The notes: generated by a model from the letters alone, not told the origin. DNA of 64,000 nt from Romboutsia lituseburensis DSM 797 (GCF_900103615.1 NZ_FNGW01000003.1:372001-436000); one strand, 5' to 3'. Positions 44,788 through 54,574 are shown, counted from the stretch's first letter. Numbers and translations: made by a program.

Positions 44788-45558
44788 ATTAAAAAACATA
44801 TGTCTATATTAAAAAGTAGTTATATTTACTTTATAATAGGATTAATTTCTATTATTTATTATTCTTATATAAATATTGCATTTGGAGGATTAGCATTTGA
44901 TGAATTTTTCTTATTCCTTGGAATTTGTTTTATTTTATATGGAGTTATAAAAAATAAGATAAAGAAAAACTATCTTGAAAATATAATAATAAAGTTAACA
45001 ATAATAACTATTGTAGCAATTTTTATAATAGGAGAAGCTTTGATGATTTTATATCCTAAAAGTGACATAACTAATCAGTGTGATTATTTAATTATACTAG
45101 GGGCTGCGGTTAAAAAAAATGGGCCAAGCCTTACCTTAAGAGCGAGATTAAATTCAGCAATAGAGTATTTAGATAAAACTAAAGATGATTGCTTTATAGT
45201 TGTATCTGGTGGTAAAGGCTCAGATGAAAAAACATCTGAAGCTCAAGCTATGAAAGAATATCTTGTAGATAAAAATATAAATCCATCTAAAATACTATTA
45301 GAGGATAAGTCAACTAATACCTTTGAGAACTTTAAATATTCTAGAGAGAAAATTGAAAAACATAGCTCATCTTCTATAAAAGATCTTAAAATAAAGGTAG
45401 TTACAACAGATTTTCATAGCTTAAGAAGCTCTGTATTAGCTAAAAGAAATGAATATACCAATGTTACGTTTTATTCTAGTAAATCCAAGTTAGCCTTTAT
45501 TCCTGTATATTATACACGTGAATTTTTTGCTCTTTTAAAAACTATATTAATTTATTAG
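44788..45558 (+). CDS. DUF218 (YdcF/SanA/ElyC-like) membrane protein
   Basis: This protein of about 256 residues has three membrane segments in its first 95 residues and a DUF218 domain after them (DYLIILGAAVKKNGPSL, IVVSGGKGSDEKTSEAQAMK, LLEDKSTNTFENF). SanA/ElyC proteins act in envelope precursor metabolism and vancomycin barrier. The start is odd. The site GGGGGTGAT lies at 44775-44783, the next ATG (44800) is 16 bases on, and an ATT at 44788 is at ideal distance. I chose ATT; the ATG start would remove four residues. Confidence 0.8.
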   Translation: MKKHMSILKSSYIYFIIGLISIIYYSYINIAFGGLAFDEFFLFLGICFILYGVIKNKIKKNYLENIIIKLTIITIVAIFIIGEALMILYPKSDITNQCDYLIILGAAVKKNGPSLTLRARLNSAIEYLDKTKDDCFIVVSGGKGSDEKTSEAQAMKEYLVDKNINPSKILLEDKSTNTFENFKYSREKIEKHSSSSIKDLKIKVVTTDFHSLRSSVLAKRNEYTNVTFYSSKSKLAFIPVYYTREFFALLKTILIY

Positions 45559-45569
45559 ATACATCAACT

Positions 45570-45615
45570 AAAGCCATAAATTAACTTGTATAAGTTTAAT
45601 TTATGGCTTTTTTTA
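45570..45615 (+). terminator. Intrinsic terminator
   Basis: A stem of about 14 bp (AAAGCCATAAATT / AATTTATGGCTTT) followed by T residues. Confidence 0.9.
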
Positions 45616-45714
45616 AGTTTGATTATCTTTTGATATTACAATGCGAATATTTTTTTTATTTAGATACTATTTATATAAGGTATATATTAATATTCTTAAT
45701 ACGGGAGAGATTTT

Positions 45715-46989
45715 ATGAAAAAAGTAAAAATAGCTGTAGTAGGTGCTGGGTCTAGAGGAATGTATGCTTATGCACCTTATTTATTGGATAACCCAGAACT
45801 AGGAGAAATTGTTGCAATAGCAGAACCTATTGATGAAAAAAGAGATCTTTTTAAAAATAAATATAATCTTGATTCAAAAAATATATTTAACTCTTGGCAA
45901 GACTTACTGGCAAATGATAAGATTGCTGATGCTATAATAATAGCTAACAATGATGACTCTCATTTTGAACCTGCTAAATTAGCCTTAGAAAAAGGATACC
46001 ATGTATTGTTAGAGAAACCTATGTCTAATGATTTAAATAAAGTTATAAGCTTAGGTGAACTGGCAAAACAATATAATAATCAGGTGTTCATGGTATGCCA
46101 TGTACTAAGATACACACCATTTTTTAATGAGTTAAAAAAAATTGTTGAAAGCAAAGAGCTAGGGGAGCTAATAAGCATACAACACAATGAAAATATAGGA
46201 TACTGGCATTTTGCTCATAGTTATGTTAGAGGTAATTGGCGAAATAGCATTGAAACTAGCCCTTTAATTCTAGCCAAGAGCTGCCATGATTTAGATATAC
46301 TTTTATGGTTAGTTGATAGTCCTGGTGAATATATATCTTCATTTGGAAATTTAAGTCATTTGACAAGTGCTTCATTTAAAACAAGTATGAAAGATCACTG
46401 TGTAAAATGTGATCTACAAGAGACATGTCCTTACTCTGCAGTCAAAATTTATCTAGAAGAAGATAAAATAGTTAGATCGTTAAATGCAGTTCACCCCCAT
46501 CCTACAAAGTATAATTTAAAAAAAGCACTACAAAATGGTCCATATGGAAGATGTGTATACAAATGTGATAATAATGTTGTAGATCATATGGTAAATATAA
46601 TCGAATTTAAAAACAAAGTTACTGCAACTTTTAATTTATCTGCTTTTACACAAGAATGTAGTAGAACTATAAAACTAATGTTTAGCCATGGAGAAGTTGG
46701 AGGTAATTTTACACAAAATATAATAGATATTCATAAGTTTGGTACCAATACTCATACTATAATTAATCCAAAGTTAAATCAAAGTGGGCATGGCGGAGGT
46801 GATTATTCACTTATTAAAGATTTTATAAGTTCTATAAGTTCTAATGATGGAGAGTTAAAAACAACTGCTATAAAATCAGTACAAAGTCATGTTATGGCTT
46901 TTGCAGCAGAATATTCTAGAATAAGTCACAAGGTAATTAATTTATCTGATTTTTATAATGATATAAAAGAAAATATAAATAAACTTTAA
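45715..46989 (+). CDS. Gfo/Idh/MocA-family oxidoreductase
   Basis: This 424-residue protein has an NAD(P)-binding start (KIAVVGAGSRGMYAYAPYL) and the family motif LLEKPMSND with its catalytic Lys. SYVRGNWRNS and AKSCHDLDILLWL are in the second domain. It contains an extra cysteine group (HCVKCDLQETCPY) with a further Cys pair (GRCVYKCDNNV) that could bind zinc. Such enzymes oxidise sugars or inositol-like compounds. No sugar operon surrounds it. Confidence 0.88.
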   Translation: MKKVKIAVVGAGSRGMYAYAPYLLDNPELGEIVAIAEPIDEKRDLFKNKYNLDSKNIFNSWQDLLANDKIADAIIIANNDDSHFEPAKLALEKGYHVLLEKPMSNDLNKVISLGELAKQYNNQVFMVCHVLRYTPFFNELKKIVESKELGELISIQHNENIGYWHFAHSYVRGNWRNSIETSPLILAKSCHDLDILLWLVDSPGEYISSFGNLSHLTSASFKTSMKDHCVKCDLQETCPYSAVKIYLEEDKIVRSLNAVHPHPTKYNLKKALQNGPYGRCVYKCDNNVVDHMVNIIEFKNKVTATFNLSAFTQECSRTIKLMFSHGEVGGNFTQNIIDIHKFGTNTHTIINPKLNQSGHGGGDYSLIKDFISSISSNDGELKTTAIKSVQSHVMAFAAEYSRISHKVINLSDFYNDIKENINKL

Positions 46990-46993
46990 GATA

Positions 46994-47066
46994 TAAAAAA
47001 TCCGCTTCGCTTAAGCCACTGTGTGGGCGCTACACTTCATGTCGCCAACGACTTCGTCCGTTACTT
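46994..47066 (-). repeat. Dispersed repeat, 3' module in reverse, carrying an insertion
   Basis: Read on the minus strand, the GC-rich module (GGACGAAGTCGTTGGCGACA) is interrupted by about 26 bp that form their own small hairpin (AGCCAC / GTGG-GCT), then continues AGCGAAGCGGATTTTTTA. No 5' module is beside it. Confidence 0.8.
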
Positions 47067-47073
47067 AAAAATG

Positions 47074-47113
47074 TGATGTAAAAAGCATAATAGCTTTATT
47101 ACATCATTTTTTT
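47074..47113 (+). terminator. Intrinsic terminator of the Gfo/Idh gene
   Basis: A stem of about 13 bp (TGATGTAA-AAAGC with GCTTT-ATTACATCA) followed by seven T residues, immediately downstream of the repeat. Confidence 0.8.
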
Positions 47114-47224
47114 ATTGTCATTTTAAAGTAAAGATTATGTTAAAAGGAGATTTAGTGGAATAACTCTAAGGACAGGCTCATATAATTTCTTAAAGTATAT
47201 AAAAGAACCAAGGGGATGAATTAT

Positions 47225-49963
47225 ATGAGATACTACAACAAATCTATATCAGAAACATTAAATTATCTAAAAGTAAACTCAAAACATGGTTTAGATGATG
47301 TAGATATAGAAGAGAGAAAAAAAAGATATGGTAAAAATGAGTTTACAGTAAGAGATGGACCTACATTTTGGGACGAGTTAAGTGAAAGCTTAATGGAACC
47401 TATGATACTTATATTATTAGGAGCTGCAGTTCTTAGTTCATTTGTTGGGGAAATACATGATTCAATCGGAATAATTATAGCTATTTTATTAGGTATTTCG
47501 ATAGGAATAGTGACAGAGGGCAAATCTAAAAAAGCTGCTCAAGCCTTATCTAAAATGACAGAAAATATAGAGGTTAAAGCTATTAGAAACGGGAAAATAA
47601 TTCAAATATCTAAAAATGACTTAGTTCCTGGAGATATAGTACATATAGAAACTGGTGATATGATACCAGCGGATGGCAGACTATTAGAATCTCATGACTT
47701 AAAGCTAAGAGAAGATATGTTAACAGGAGAATCTGCGGATGTATTAAAAGATGCAAATGCTATTGTAGATATGGATGTTATTTATGGAAAAACAGAAATA
47801 ATGGAACAGGATACAATACCTGCTAAGCAAATAAATATGGTATTTGGAGGAACTTTAGTGGCTTACGGTAGAGGTGTCATGGTTGTTACCTCTATAGGCG
47901 ATAATACTGAAATGGGTAAGATAGCTCAAAATCTAGGTGAAGATAATGTACAAACACCTCTTCAAATAAAATTAGGAAAATTAGGCACAAAAATAGCATC
48001 TATATCTGGTTTAGTAGCTACACTGCTTTGTCTTTACATGATAATGGAAATGCAGTTAAAAGGTCAAATACAAATAAATACTTCAGGTTTTATACCTTTT
48101 TTACAATCATTAGAACCAACTAAAGATATTTATATGGTATGTATTGCTTTAATAGTTGCAACAGTTCCAGAGGGACTACCAACTATGATAAATGTTACTT
48201 TGGCTATCACAATGCAAAAAATGGCTAAAATAAATGCTCTTGTAACTAAAAAGGAAGCTTGTGAGACTATAGGTGCTGTTTCAGTAATTTGTTCTGATAA
48301 AACCGGTACATTAACACAAAATAAAATGAAAGTTGAAATTGCATATATAGATGGTAATTATGTAGATAGCTCAAGTTATAAAAGTAATAGTTACTTTGAA
48401 GAAAACTGTATAATAAATTCGACTGCAGATATAGAAAAAGAAGATAATTCATTTAAATATATAGGAAGTGCAACAGAATGTGCATTACTTTTATATCATA
48501 AAGAAAAAGACTATCAAAATATGAGACAAAGTACAATGATAGCTTCTCAAATACCTTTTAGCTCAGAAAAAAAACGTATGACTTCTACTATAGTAAAGGA
48601 TAATCAAGGTGTTATTCTTTGTAAAGGTGCACCAGAAGTTCTTCTAAAAGAATGCATGTATATGCAAAAAGGTTCAAAAGTAGTACCTATGACAAATAGC
48701 CTTAGAGAGAATATGATAGCGGAGATAAAAAAACTACAAACAAAATCAATGAGAACATTAGGATTTGCATATAAAGAAGTAAGTAGAGCTTATATAGAAG
48801 CGGCTTTTACATCTGACATTAGTTTAGATAGAGGAGAATCTTTAGTTTTCGGAGGTTTCGTAGGAATAATAGATCCACTTAGAGATGGAGTAAAAGAGTC
48901 TATTAATATTGCAAAAAATGCTGGTGTTTCTGTAAAAATGTTAACAGGAGATAATATAAATACTGCAAAAGCAATAGGAGAGGAAATTGGATTATTAAAA
49001 AATGGTAAGAAAGCTGTAGAAGCTACATATATAGATGCTTTAACCGATGAAGATTTAATGAATGAGATAAATGATATTTCAATAGTAGCACGTTCAAAAC
49101 CTGATACTAAAATGAGAATAGTTCAAGCTCTTCAAAAAAATGGAGAAGTTGTTGCTGTTACTGGTGATGGTATAAATGATGCTCCAGCCCTTAATAAAGC
49201 TGATGTAGGTATTGCTATGGGGATATCAGGAACTGAAGTTTCTAAAAATGCAGCAGATATAATATTAACTGATGATAGCTTTAGTACAATAGTTGATGGT
49301 ATAAAATGGGGTAGAGGTATATATGAAAACTTTCAAAGATTTATACAATTTCAGCTTACAGTAAATATCGTTGCATTTGCAATAGCTGTTATTTCTCAGC
49401 TTATGGGAAAAGAAATGCCATTTACAACTATTCAGCTATTATGGGTAAATATAATAATGGATGGACCCCCAGCTTTAGCATTAGGCTTAGAACCTGTGAG
49501 AGACTACGTTTTAAATAGGAAACCTATAAATAGAAAGTCTGGTATAATTGCAAGAAGCATGGCAGTAAATATATTTATAAATGCATTTTTAATAATAGCA
49601 ATTGTGTATGGACAGTATCTATTTAATATATTAAAAGCTACGCCAACAGAACAACCAACTGTTGTATTCTCATTATTTGCATTTTGTGCACTATTTAACG
49701 CTTTAAACTGTAGAGAATTTGGATTAAATAGTACTATACCAAATTTCTTTAAAAATAAACTAGCACTACAAGTTATACTTATAACATCTATAGCACAGAT
49801 ATTATTTACACAAGTATTTAAAGGTTTCTTTAATTCTGTTTCGCTAAGTCATATAATGTGGTTCAAGATAGTAATTTTAGCATCAACAGTACTTTTACTA
49901 AATGAAATTGTAAAATTTGTACTTAGAGCCACAAAAGAACAGTATAAAAAACTTAAAAACTAA
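47225..49963 (+). CDS. Calcium-type P-type ATPase (P2)
   Basis: This 912-residue pump has the full P2 layout. An N-terminal cation-ATPase domain is followed by TGES in the actuator domain (MLTGESADV). The membrane motif VPEGLPT comes next and then the phosphorylated Asp358 in SDKTGTLTQNK. GDGINDAP and the late membrane motif NIIMDGPPALALG close it. It exports Ca2+ (or Mn2+) at the cost of ATP. I started at 47225, as AAGGGG directly touches the ATG nine bases earlier. It is monocistronic. Confidence 0.93.
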   Translation: MRYYNKSISETLNYLKVNSKHGLDDVDIEERKKRYGKNEFTVRDGPTFWDELSESLMEPMILILLGAAVLSSFVGEIHDSIGIIIAILLGISIGIVTEGKSKKAAQALSKMTENIEVKAIRNGKIIQISKNDLVPGDIVHIETGDMIPADGRLLESHDLKLREDMLTGESADVLKDANAIVDMDVIYGKTEIMEQDTIPAKQINMVFGGTLVAYGRGVMVVTSIGDNTEMGKIAQNLGEDNVQTPLQIKLGKLGTKIASISGLVATLLCLYMIMEMQLKGQIQINTSGFIPFLQSLEPTKDIYMVCIALIVATVPEGLPTMINVTLAITMQKMAKINALVTKKEACETIGAVSVICSDKTGTLTQNKMKVEIAYIDGNYVDSSSYKSNSYFEENCIINSTADIEKEDNSFKYIGSATECALLLYHKEKDYQNMRQSTMIASQIPFSSEKKRMTSTIVKDNQGVILCKGAPEVLLKECMYMQKGSKVVPMTNSLRENMIAEIKKLQTKSMRTLGFAYKEVSRAYIEAAFTSDISLDRGESLVFGGFVGIIDPLRDGVKESINIAKNAGVSVKMLTGDNINTAKAIGEEIGLLKNGKKAVEATYIDALTDEDLMNEINDISIVARSKPDTKMRIVQALQKNGEVVAVTGDGINDAPALNKADVGIAMGISGTEVSKNAADIILTDDSFSTIVDGIKWGRGIYENFQRFIQFQLTVNIVAFAIAVISQLMGKEMPFTTIQLLWVNIIMDGPPALALGLEPVRDYVLNRKPINRKSGIIARSMAVNIFINAFLIIAIVYGQYLFNILKATPTEQPTVVFSLFAFCALFNALNCREFGLNSTIPNFFKNKLALQVILITSIAQILFTQVFKGFFNSVSLSHIMWFKIVILASTVLLLNEIVKFVLRATKEQYKKLKN

Positions 49964-49973
49964 TAAGATAACA

Positions 49974-50017
49974 AAAATACCTACACTTTGATTTATATAT
50001 TAGTGTAGGTATTTTAT
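49974..50017 (+). terminator. Intrinsic terminator
   Basis: A 14-bp stem (AAAATACCTACACT / AGTGTAGGTATTTT) followed by T-rich bases. The remaining sequence to the next start at 50269 is AT-rich and shows no further gene. Confidence 0.88.
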
Positions 50018-50268
50018 TTGACATAAAAAAATTATACAAGAATTATTTATCTATTACGACAAAAATAAAATACTTTAATAAATATAATCTTACAATAAAC
50101 ACTTAAAACTTATATAAAAACTAGTCGAAAAAAATTTTTAAATGCAAAAAAATATAAAAACTAGATAAAATGCAATATAAATTTACATAAAGGATATTTT
50201 AGTAACATATTGAACTATATATAACTATCTAAGGGGTGATTTTATATAAAAGCAAGGAGACAAATAAT

Positions 50269-50988
50269 ATGAATTTGAGTAAAAAAGTTATTAGCTTAAT
50301 ATGTTTGACTTCTTTAATGCTAGGATTTAATTCTTCATCTAAAAGTAGTTCATCATATAATGATTCAAATTTATGCTCAATAGACTTTGATTATTATAGC
50401 AAAAATACTGTAATTGAACAGACTATTGTTAAAAGCAGTACTAGTATAAATGTTGATAATTCTCAAAGAGAACAAATTTTATTAAAAGAAAAAATAAGAA
50501 AACAAAGCGTAGATTATAGTAGAGATGATATGACATTAGTAAGTGGTATTACTGAGAAAGAACTAAATAATGTTTTTATGAATTATACAGGTGCATCTAC
50601 TATGGCTCATTTGTCAAGAGCAATTGTTGATGCTGAGAGAAAATATGGTGTAAATGCTTTTACAATGGCAGCAATTGTAGCTTTAGAAAGTGGATTTGCT
50701 ACATCAAGAAGAGCAGTAGAGGATAATAATTTAACTGGATATGAAGTTTATAGTGATGATTCAGAAGGACATTTATTTTCAAGTCAATATGAATCTGTAG
50801 TACAAACTGCCAGGCATTTATCAAAAAACTATTTATCAAAAAGCGGACCATATTATCTAGGTGTTGCTGTTGATGATGTACAGATAAATTATTGCCCAGA
50901 TGAAGGAAAAGGTAAAAATTGGGATGGTAAAGTAGATAAATTAGCTTCTGGATTTTTAAAAACATATAAAAACTTGTATCTTAAATAA
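50269..50988 (+). CDS. Secreted glucosaminidase-like (GH73) cell-wall hydrolase
   Basis: This 239-residue protein has a signal peptide (MNLSKKVISLICLTSLMLGF), a low-complexity Ser-rich region and then a glucosaminidase-type domain (about 100-239) with the likely catalytic Glu140 in IVALESGFATS. It should cut peptidoglycan glycan strands outside the cell. The start at 50269 follows CAAGGAGA; an earlier in-frame start at 50236 would spoil the signal peptide. No binding repeats are present, so it is small for an autolysin. Confidence 0.85.
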   Translation: MNLSKKVISLICLTSLMLGFNSSSKSSSSYNDSNLCSIDFDYYSKNTVIEQTIVKSSTSINVDNSQREQILLKEKIRKQSVDYSRDDMTLVSGITEKELNNVFMNYTGASTMAHLSRAIVDAERKYGVNAFTMAAIVALESGFATSRRAVEDNNLTGYEVYSDDSEGHLFSSQYESVVQTARHLSKNYLSKSGPYYLGVAVDDVQINYCPDEGKGKNWDGKVDKLASGFLKTYKNLYLK

Positions 50989-51063
50989 GTAATTTAACAT
51001 TTATCTTTAATAAGCATAGTATATATCATTAATTGTTTTATAACTTTTTAAGGAGGGTGAAAT

Positions 51064-51453
51064 ATGAGTATCAATCATATTAATAATCAAGATATAAATA
51101 AACCTTCAGAAAAAAGTATCAAGATAACACCTATTGAAGTAGAAGCTATAAAACTTATTGATATAGAGAATTTAAAAAACAAAAGATGTGCTAAGAGGCT
51201 TAAAATGTCAGATGATGAATTTAGTGATCTAGTATTAAGTGCTAGAAAAAAAATTGCAACATCAATTATAGAAAATATACCAATCACAATAGAAGAAAAT
51301 ATACCTGAAAAAAAGATAACTACTATTTGTAAATTTAGATGTGCTGTATGCGGAGAAACCTACATGGTGAATTATTTAAATAATAAAATCGCTTGTCCGC
51401 TTTGTAATTCTAGTAAAGTAATGACAAATAAAGAAGCTGGATTTTGTAAATAA
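51064..51453 (+). CDS. DUF134/UPF0251-like protein with C-terminal zinc ribbon
   Basis: This 129-residue protein joins a DUF134-like helix-turn-helix (about residues 22-75, TPIEVEAIKLIDIENLKNKR) to a zinc ribbon (CAVCGETY and CPLCNS). DUF134 proteins resemble sigma-factor region 4 and probably bind DNA. The start has a perfect AAGGAGGGTGA site. Its target is unknown. Confidence 0.78.
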   Translation: MSINHINNQDINKPSEKSIKITPIEVEAIKLIDIENLKNKRCAKRLKMSDDEFSDLVLSARKKIATSIIENIPITIEENIPEKKITTICKFRCAVCGETYMVNYLNNKIACPLCNSSKVMTNKEAGFCK

Positions 51454-51457
51454 AAAT

Positions 51458-51499
51458 ACACAACATGAACTTTTTTAAAAATTTTTCCATGTTGTGTAA
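51458..51499 (-). terminator. Terminator-like hairpin, mainly for the minus strand
   Basis: A 10-bp stem (51458-51467 with 51488-51497). The T-tract after the stem is on the minus strand, while the loop holds the T-run of the plus strand. Confidence 0.6.
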
Positions 51500-51505
51500 T
51501 AGTTA

Positions 51506-51877
51506 TTAACGCTTCTTTAAGTTTTTATAAAATTTACTTTTAGTATTATTATTAACAGATTTTTTAGCTATTTTTTTATCATTATTTGATTTATAATTTT
51601 TATTTTCTGTAGTGTCTTCATCTTCTACATTTTTAATTTTATCACTTAAAACATCTAGTACAAATTTTTGTATTACTTTTACTGTACCAGATTTGTTTAT
51701 ATATCCAGATGAATTTTTAGTTGCTAAAGCTAATTCATAAAAATCTACACCTTTTATTTCATCTTTAAAGTTTATATGGAAAGTATATTTAGAGTCTTTA
51801 CTAACCAATATTAATGTTTCTTGATCTAATGAGATACTTTTAAATAAATTTGGATTTGTAAATTGTAATAAGTCCAT
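51506..51877 (-). CDS. Hypothetical protein, 123 aa, with basic tail
   Basis: This 123-residue protein has a beta-rich front (about 1-85) and a hydrophilic tail full of Lys and Asn (KSVNNNTKSKFYKNLKKR). It has no membrane segment or cysteines. I do not recognise it. It converges with the DUF134-like gene and is divergent from an orphan kinase gene. Confidence 0.6.
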   Translation of the reverse strand: MDLLQFTNPNLFKSISLDQETLILVSKDSKYTFHINFKDEIKGVDFYELALATKNSSGYINKSGTVKVIQKFVLDVLSDKIKNVEDEDTTENKNYKSNNDKKIAKKSVNNNTKSKFYKNLKKR

Positions 51878-52125
51878 GTAATCACCTATATCTTTCTATC
51901 ATTTTCAATTATTAATATTACCATAAAATGAAAATTTACTCAAAATAATTTTAATAGAATTTAAGTAATTTGTTAAATGTTGTTAACAGAAACTTGCAAC
52001 TTATCAACAGTAATAAAACGTTTATTAACAATTTTCATAGAATAATTCACATTTTGTTAAATAACATGCTATAATGTATATAGCTAGATAGAATTAGGGG
52101 AAAGTTTTTAGGGGGAGTGCTACTA

Positions 52126-53244
52126 ATGATAGATATTTTAAATACAATAACTGATTATGTATTAGTTGTTGATGAAAATGGGTGTATAATGTTTGCCAAT
52201 ACATCCTTATTAAACAAGCTAAAATATACACTTGATGAACTTAGAGACCTAAATTCAATTTTAGTGGATAAAGATTTTAATTTTATTATAGAGCAATTGA
52301 ATGAAAATAAATCTGTACATAATATAGATTTATACTTTTACAATAGTGCAAAAGATAAAGTTTTATTTAATGGAAATATAAAAAAATCTACTTTTGAAAA
52401 TAAAGATGCTTTTGTTATAATTTGTAATTGTAATAGTACAGATAAAGAAGAGATGAGAAATGAATTTTTTGGAAACATATCTCATGAATTCAAGACACCA
52501 TTAAATTTAATTTTAGGGACAATTCAGCTAATAGAAAAAAACGTTGCTAAAGGGAATATAAATTCAGTGAATGGTACAGATTTAAACAGACATACAAAGT
52601 GTATAAAGCAAAACTCATATAGATTATTAAGACTAGCAAACAATATTATAGATATGACTAGAATAGAAACTGGGTACTATCAATTACAATTAGGAAATCA
52701 TAATATAATAAATATAATAGAAGAGATTACTCTTTCTGTATCTAGTTATATGGAAACAAAAGGAATAAATTTAGTATTTGATACAGACTGTGAAGAACTA
52801 ACAGTTGCTTGTGATCCAGATAAAATAGAAAGAATAGTACTTAATTTACTATCAAACTCAATTAAGTATACAGATAATGGTGGAGAAATTAATGTTTTAA
52901 TAAACACATTCCCATCAAAAGTTCGTGTGTCTATAAGAGATAACGGAAGCGGAATAAGTCAAGAAAAATTACCTCATATTTTTGAAAGATATGTGCAAGA
53001 TGACCGTAAATATAGAGTTAAATCTGAAGGTAGTGGGATAGGTTTATCACTAGTAAAATCTTTAGTTAATATGCATGATGGAGATATTTACGTAAATAGT
53101 GAACTTGGAAAAGGTTCTGAATTTATATTTGAAATTCCAATAAGGGTAATACAGGAAAATAGCATTGAGAAATTTGATATGGATAATGAACATTTAAGAA
53201 TTGAAAAATGTAATGTTGAGTTTTCAGATGTATACTCAATGTAA
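52126..53244 (+). CDS. Orphan PAS-domain sensor histidine kinase
   Basis: This 372-residue soluble kinase has a PAS domain (about 1-105, VLVVDENGCIMFANTSLL), HisKA with GNISHEFKTPLNLIL, and an ATPase domain (NLLSNSIKYT, DNGSGIS, GSGIGLSLVKSL). After the core is a tail ending EKCNVEFSDVYSM, like the tail of the kinase at 35433-37004. The start at 52126 follows AGGGGGAG. An extended -10 (TGCTATAAT, 52067-52075) lies about 50 bp upstream. No response regulator is nearby. Confidence 0.88.
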   Translation: MIDILNTITDYVLVVDENGCIMFANTSLLNKLKYTLDELRDLNSILVDKDFNFIIEQLNENKSVHNIDLYFYNSAKDKVLFNGNIKKSTFENKDAFVIICNCNSTDKEEMRNEFFGNISHEFKTPLNLILGTIQLIEKNVAKGNINSVNGTDLNRHTKCIKQNSYRLLRLANNIIDMTRIETGYYQLQLGNHNIINIIEEITLSVSSYMETKGINLVFDTDCEELTVACDPDKIERIVLNLLSNSIKYTDNGGEINVLINTFPSKVRVSIRDNGSGISQEKLPHIFERYVQDDRKYRVKSEGSGIGLSLVKSLVNMHDGDIYVNSELGKGSEFIFEIPIRVIQENSIEKFDMDNEHLRIEKCNVEFSDVYSM

Positions 53245-53247
53245 AAT

Positions 53248-53290
53248 AAAGCTCTGAATTGTTAAAAATCAGAGCTTCTAATATTTTTTG
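53248..53290 (+). terminator. Intrinsic terminator
   Basis: A 10-bp stem (AAGCTCTGA / TCAGAGCTT) followed after a short gap by six T residues. Confidence 0.75.
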
Positions 53291-53305
53291 TATAACTTTA
53301 AAATA

Positions 53306-54046
53306 TTAAACTATTACAAATCCACCATTAGGGCTTATTACTTGTCCAGTTATAAAGCTTGCATTATCACTAGCTAAAAAAAGTGCACAATTAGCAATAT
53401 CTTCTGGTGTTCCTAATCTCATTAAAGGAGTTTCTTCTTTTAAGCCCTCTAGAACTTCTTCACTAACATTTTTTAACATATCAGTTTGAATTGCTCCTGG
53501 AGCAATACAGTTAACTTGAATATTAGATGGACCTAATTCCTTGGCTAGAGCTTTAGACATTCCTATTATAGCAGCTTTAGAAGTAGAGTAATGAACTTCT
53601 AAAGATCCTCCAACCATTCCCCATATAGAAGAGATATTAATTATCTTTCCAGCATGTTCGCTAATCATATATTTAAGAGAAGCTTGTGTTGTATAAAACA
53701 CACTATTTAAATTAGTGTTTATCATCTCATTCCATTCTTCATGTGTTATATCTGTAAATAATCTAGCTGTAGCTATTCCAGCATTATTTATAAGAACATC
53801 TATTTTTCCGAATGTACCTATGCAATGTTTTACCATTAAATTTACTTCAAAAGGATTAGATACATCAGCCTTATAAATATCTGCACTATATCCATTATCT
53901 TTTAATTCTTTAAGAAGAGAATATGCCTCTTTTTCTGATTTATTATAGTTTATTAAAACATTATAATTATTTTGTGCAAATAATCTAGCAGTGGCTCTAC
54001 CAATCCCCCTAGAAGCACCTGTTATTAGTACTGTTTTATTACTCAT
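53306..54046 (-). CDS. fabG: 3-oxoacyl-ACP reductase-like short-chain dehydrogenase
   Basis: This 246-residue SDR has the NADP-binding TGASRGIGRAT, the structural NNAG, the catalytic Ser in INISSIWG and YSTSKAA (Tyr, Lys). The C-terminus FITGQVISPNGG agrees with FabG. It is alone and not in a fatty-acid operon, so it could be a second FabG for another substrate. The start at 54046 follows AAAGGA at 11 bases. Confidence 0.85.
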   Translation of the reverse strand: MSNKTVLITGASRGIGRATARLFAQNNYNVLINYNKSEKEAYSLLKELKDNGYSADIYKADVSNPFEVNLMVKHCIGTFGKIDVLINNAGIATARLFTDITHEEWNEMINTNLNSVFYTTQASLKYMISEHAGKIINISSIWGMVGGSLEVHYSTSKAAIIGMSKALAKELGPSNIQVNCIAPGAIQTDMLKNVSEEVLEGLKEETPLMRLGTPEDIANCALFLASDNASFITGQVISPNGGFVIV

Positions 54047-54133
54047 ATATGTTAAATTCCTTTCATATGTATTAATCGAATACAATCATTATATTGCAAA
54101 TCCACATATTTTTAAAGAGTCAAAAAAATAAAA

Positions 54134-54176
54134 AACAAAAACCCTTATTAATAGAGCTTTTGTTTTTTCTAATATT
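54134..54176 (-). terminator. Possible terminator
   Basis: A weak stem formed by AAAAACAAAA and TTTTGTTTTT around a 16-base loop, downstream of the zinc-ribbon gene. Confidence 0.4.
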
Positions 54177-54178
54177 TT

Positions 54179-54574
54179 TTATGCACAAATTATTATATTA
54201 CTTTCAATATTTAAATCTTTAGTAATATCTTCTACTAATTCAAACACTGTATTTTCAATGAAGTATATATCTTTATTTGATATTTCATATGTAAAATTAT
54301 GATTTAATATAGAAATCCCATTTATAACTAGTTCAAAAGAATCACTATTTTTTATAAGTTCAATGTTTAAATTTTTATACTTATTATTTTTTAAGTAATC
54401 AGTTAGATACTTGAATATTAAATCAAGTTCTACTTGTTTTTTTGCTTCCTTTAAATTGTATTTACACTTTGTGCAATATTCATATGCAAAATTAGTAGAA
54501 GAAGTAATTAAATCAAAATTTGTGCTATTACACTTAGGGCATACGAATTTTTCTCTTTCTGAAATACCTTTCAT
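54179..54574 (-). CDS. Hypothetical protein with N-terminal zinc ribbon
   Basis: This 131-residue protein has two CxxC pairs at its start (CPKCNS, CTKCKY), about 20 residues apart, that should bind zinc. An alpha/beta region follows with no known motif. There is no membrane segment. The upstream bases contain a GGGGG site. Function is unknown. Confidence 0.65.
   Translation of the reverse strand: MKGISEREKFVCPKCNSTNFDLITSSTNFAYEYCTKCKYNLKEAKKQVELDLIFKYLTDYLKNNKYKNLNIELIKNSDSFELVINGISILNHNFTYEISNKDIYFIENTVFELVEDITKDLNIESNIIICA

Noticed and set aside
51960-52035. Possible Rex operator (TTGTTAA...TTAACA) and a DnaA-box-like TTATCAACA
   Set aside because: The spacing in the Rex-like site is six and not four, and a single diverged DnaA box proves nothing; both are expected by chance in AT-rich DNA.
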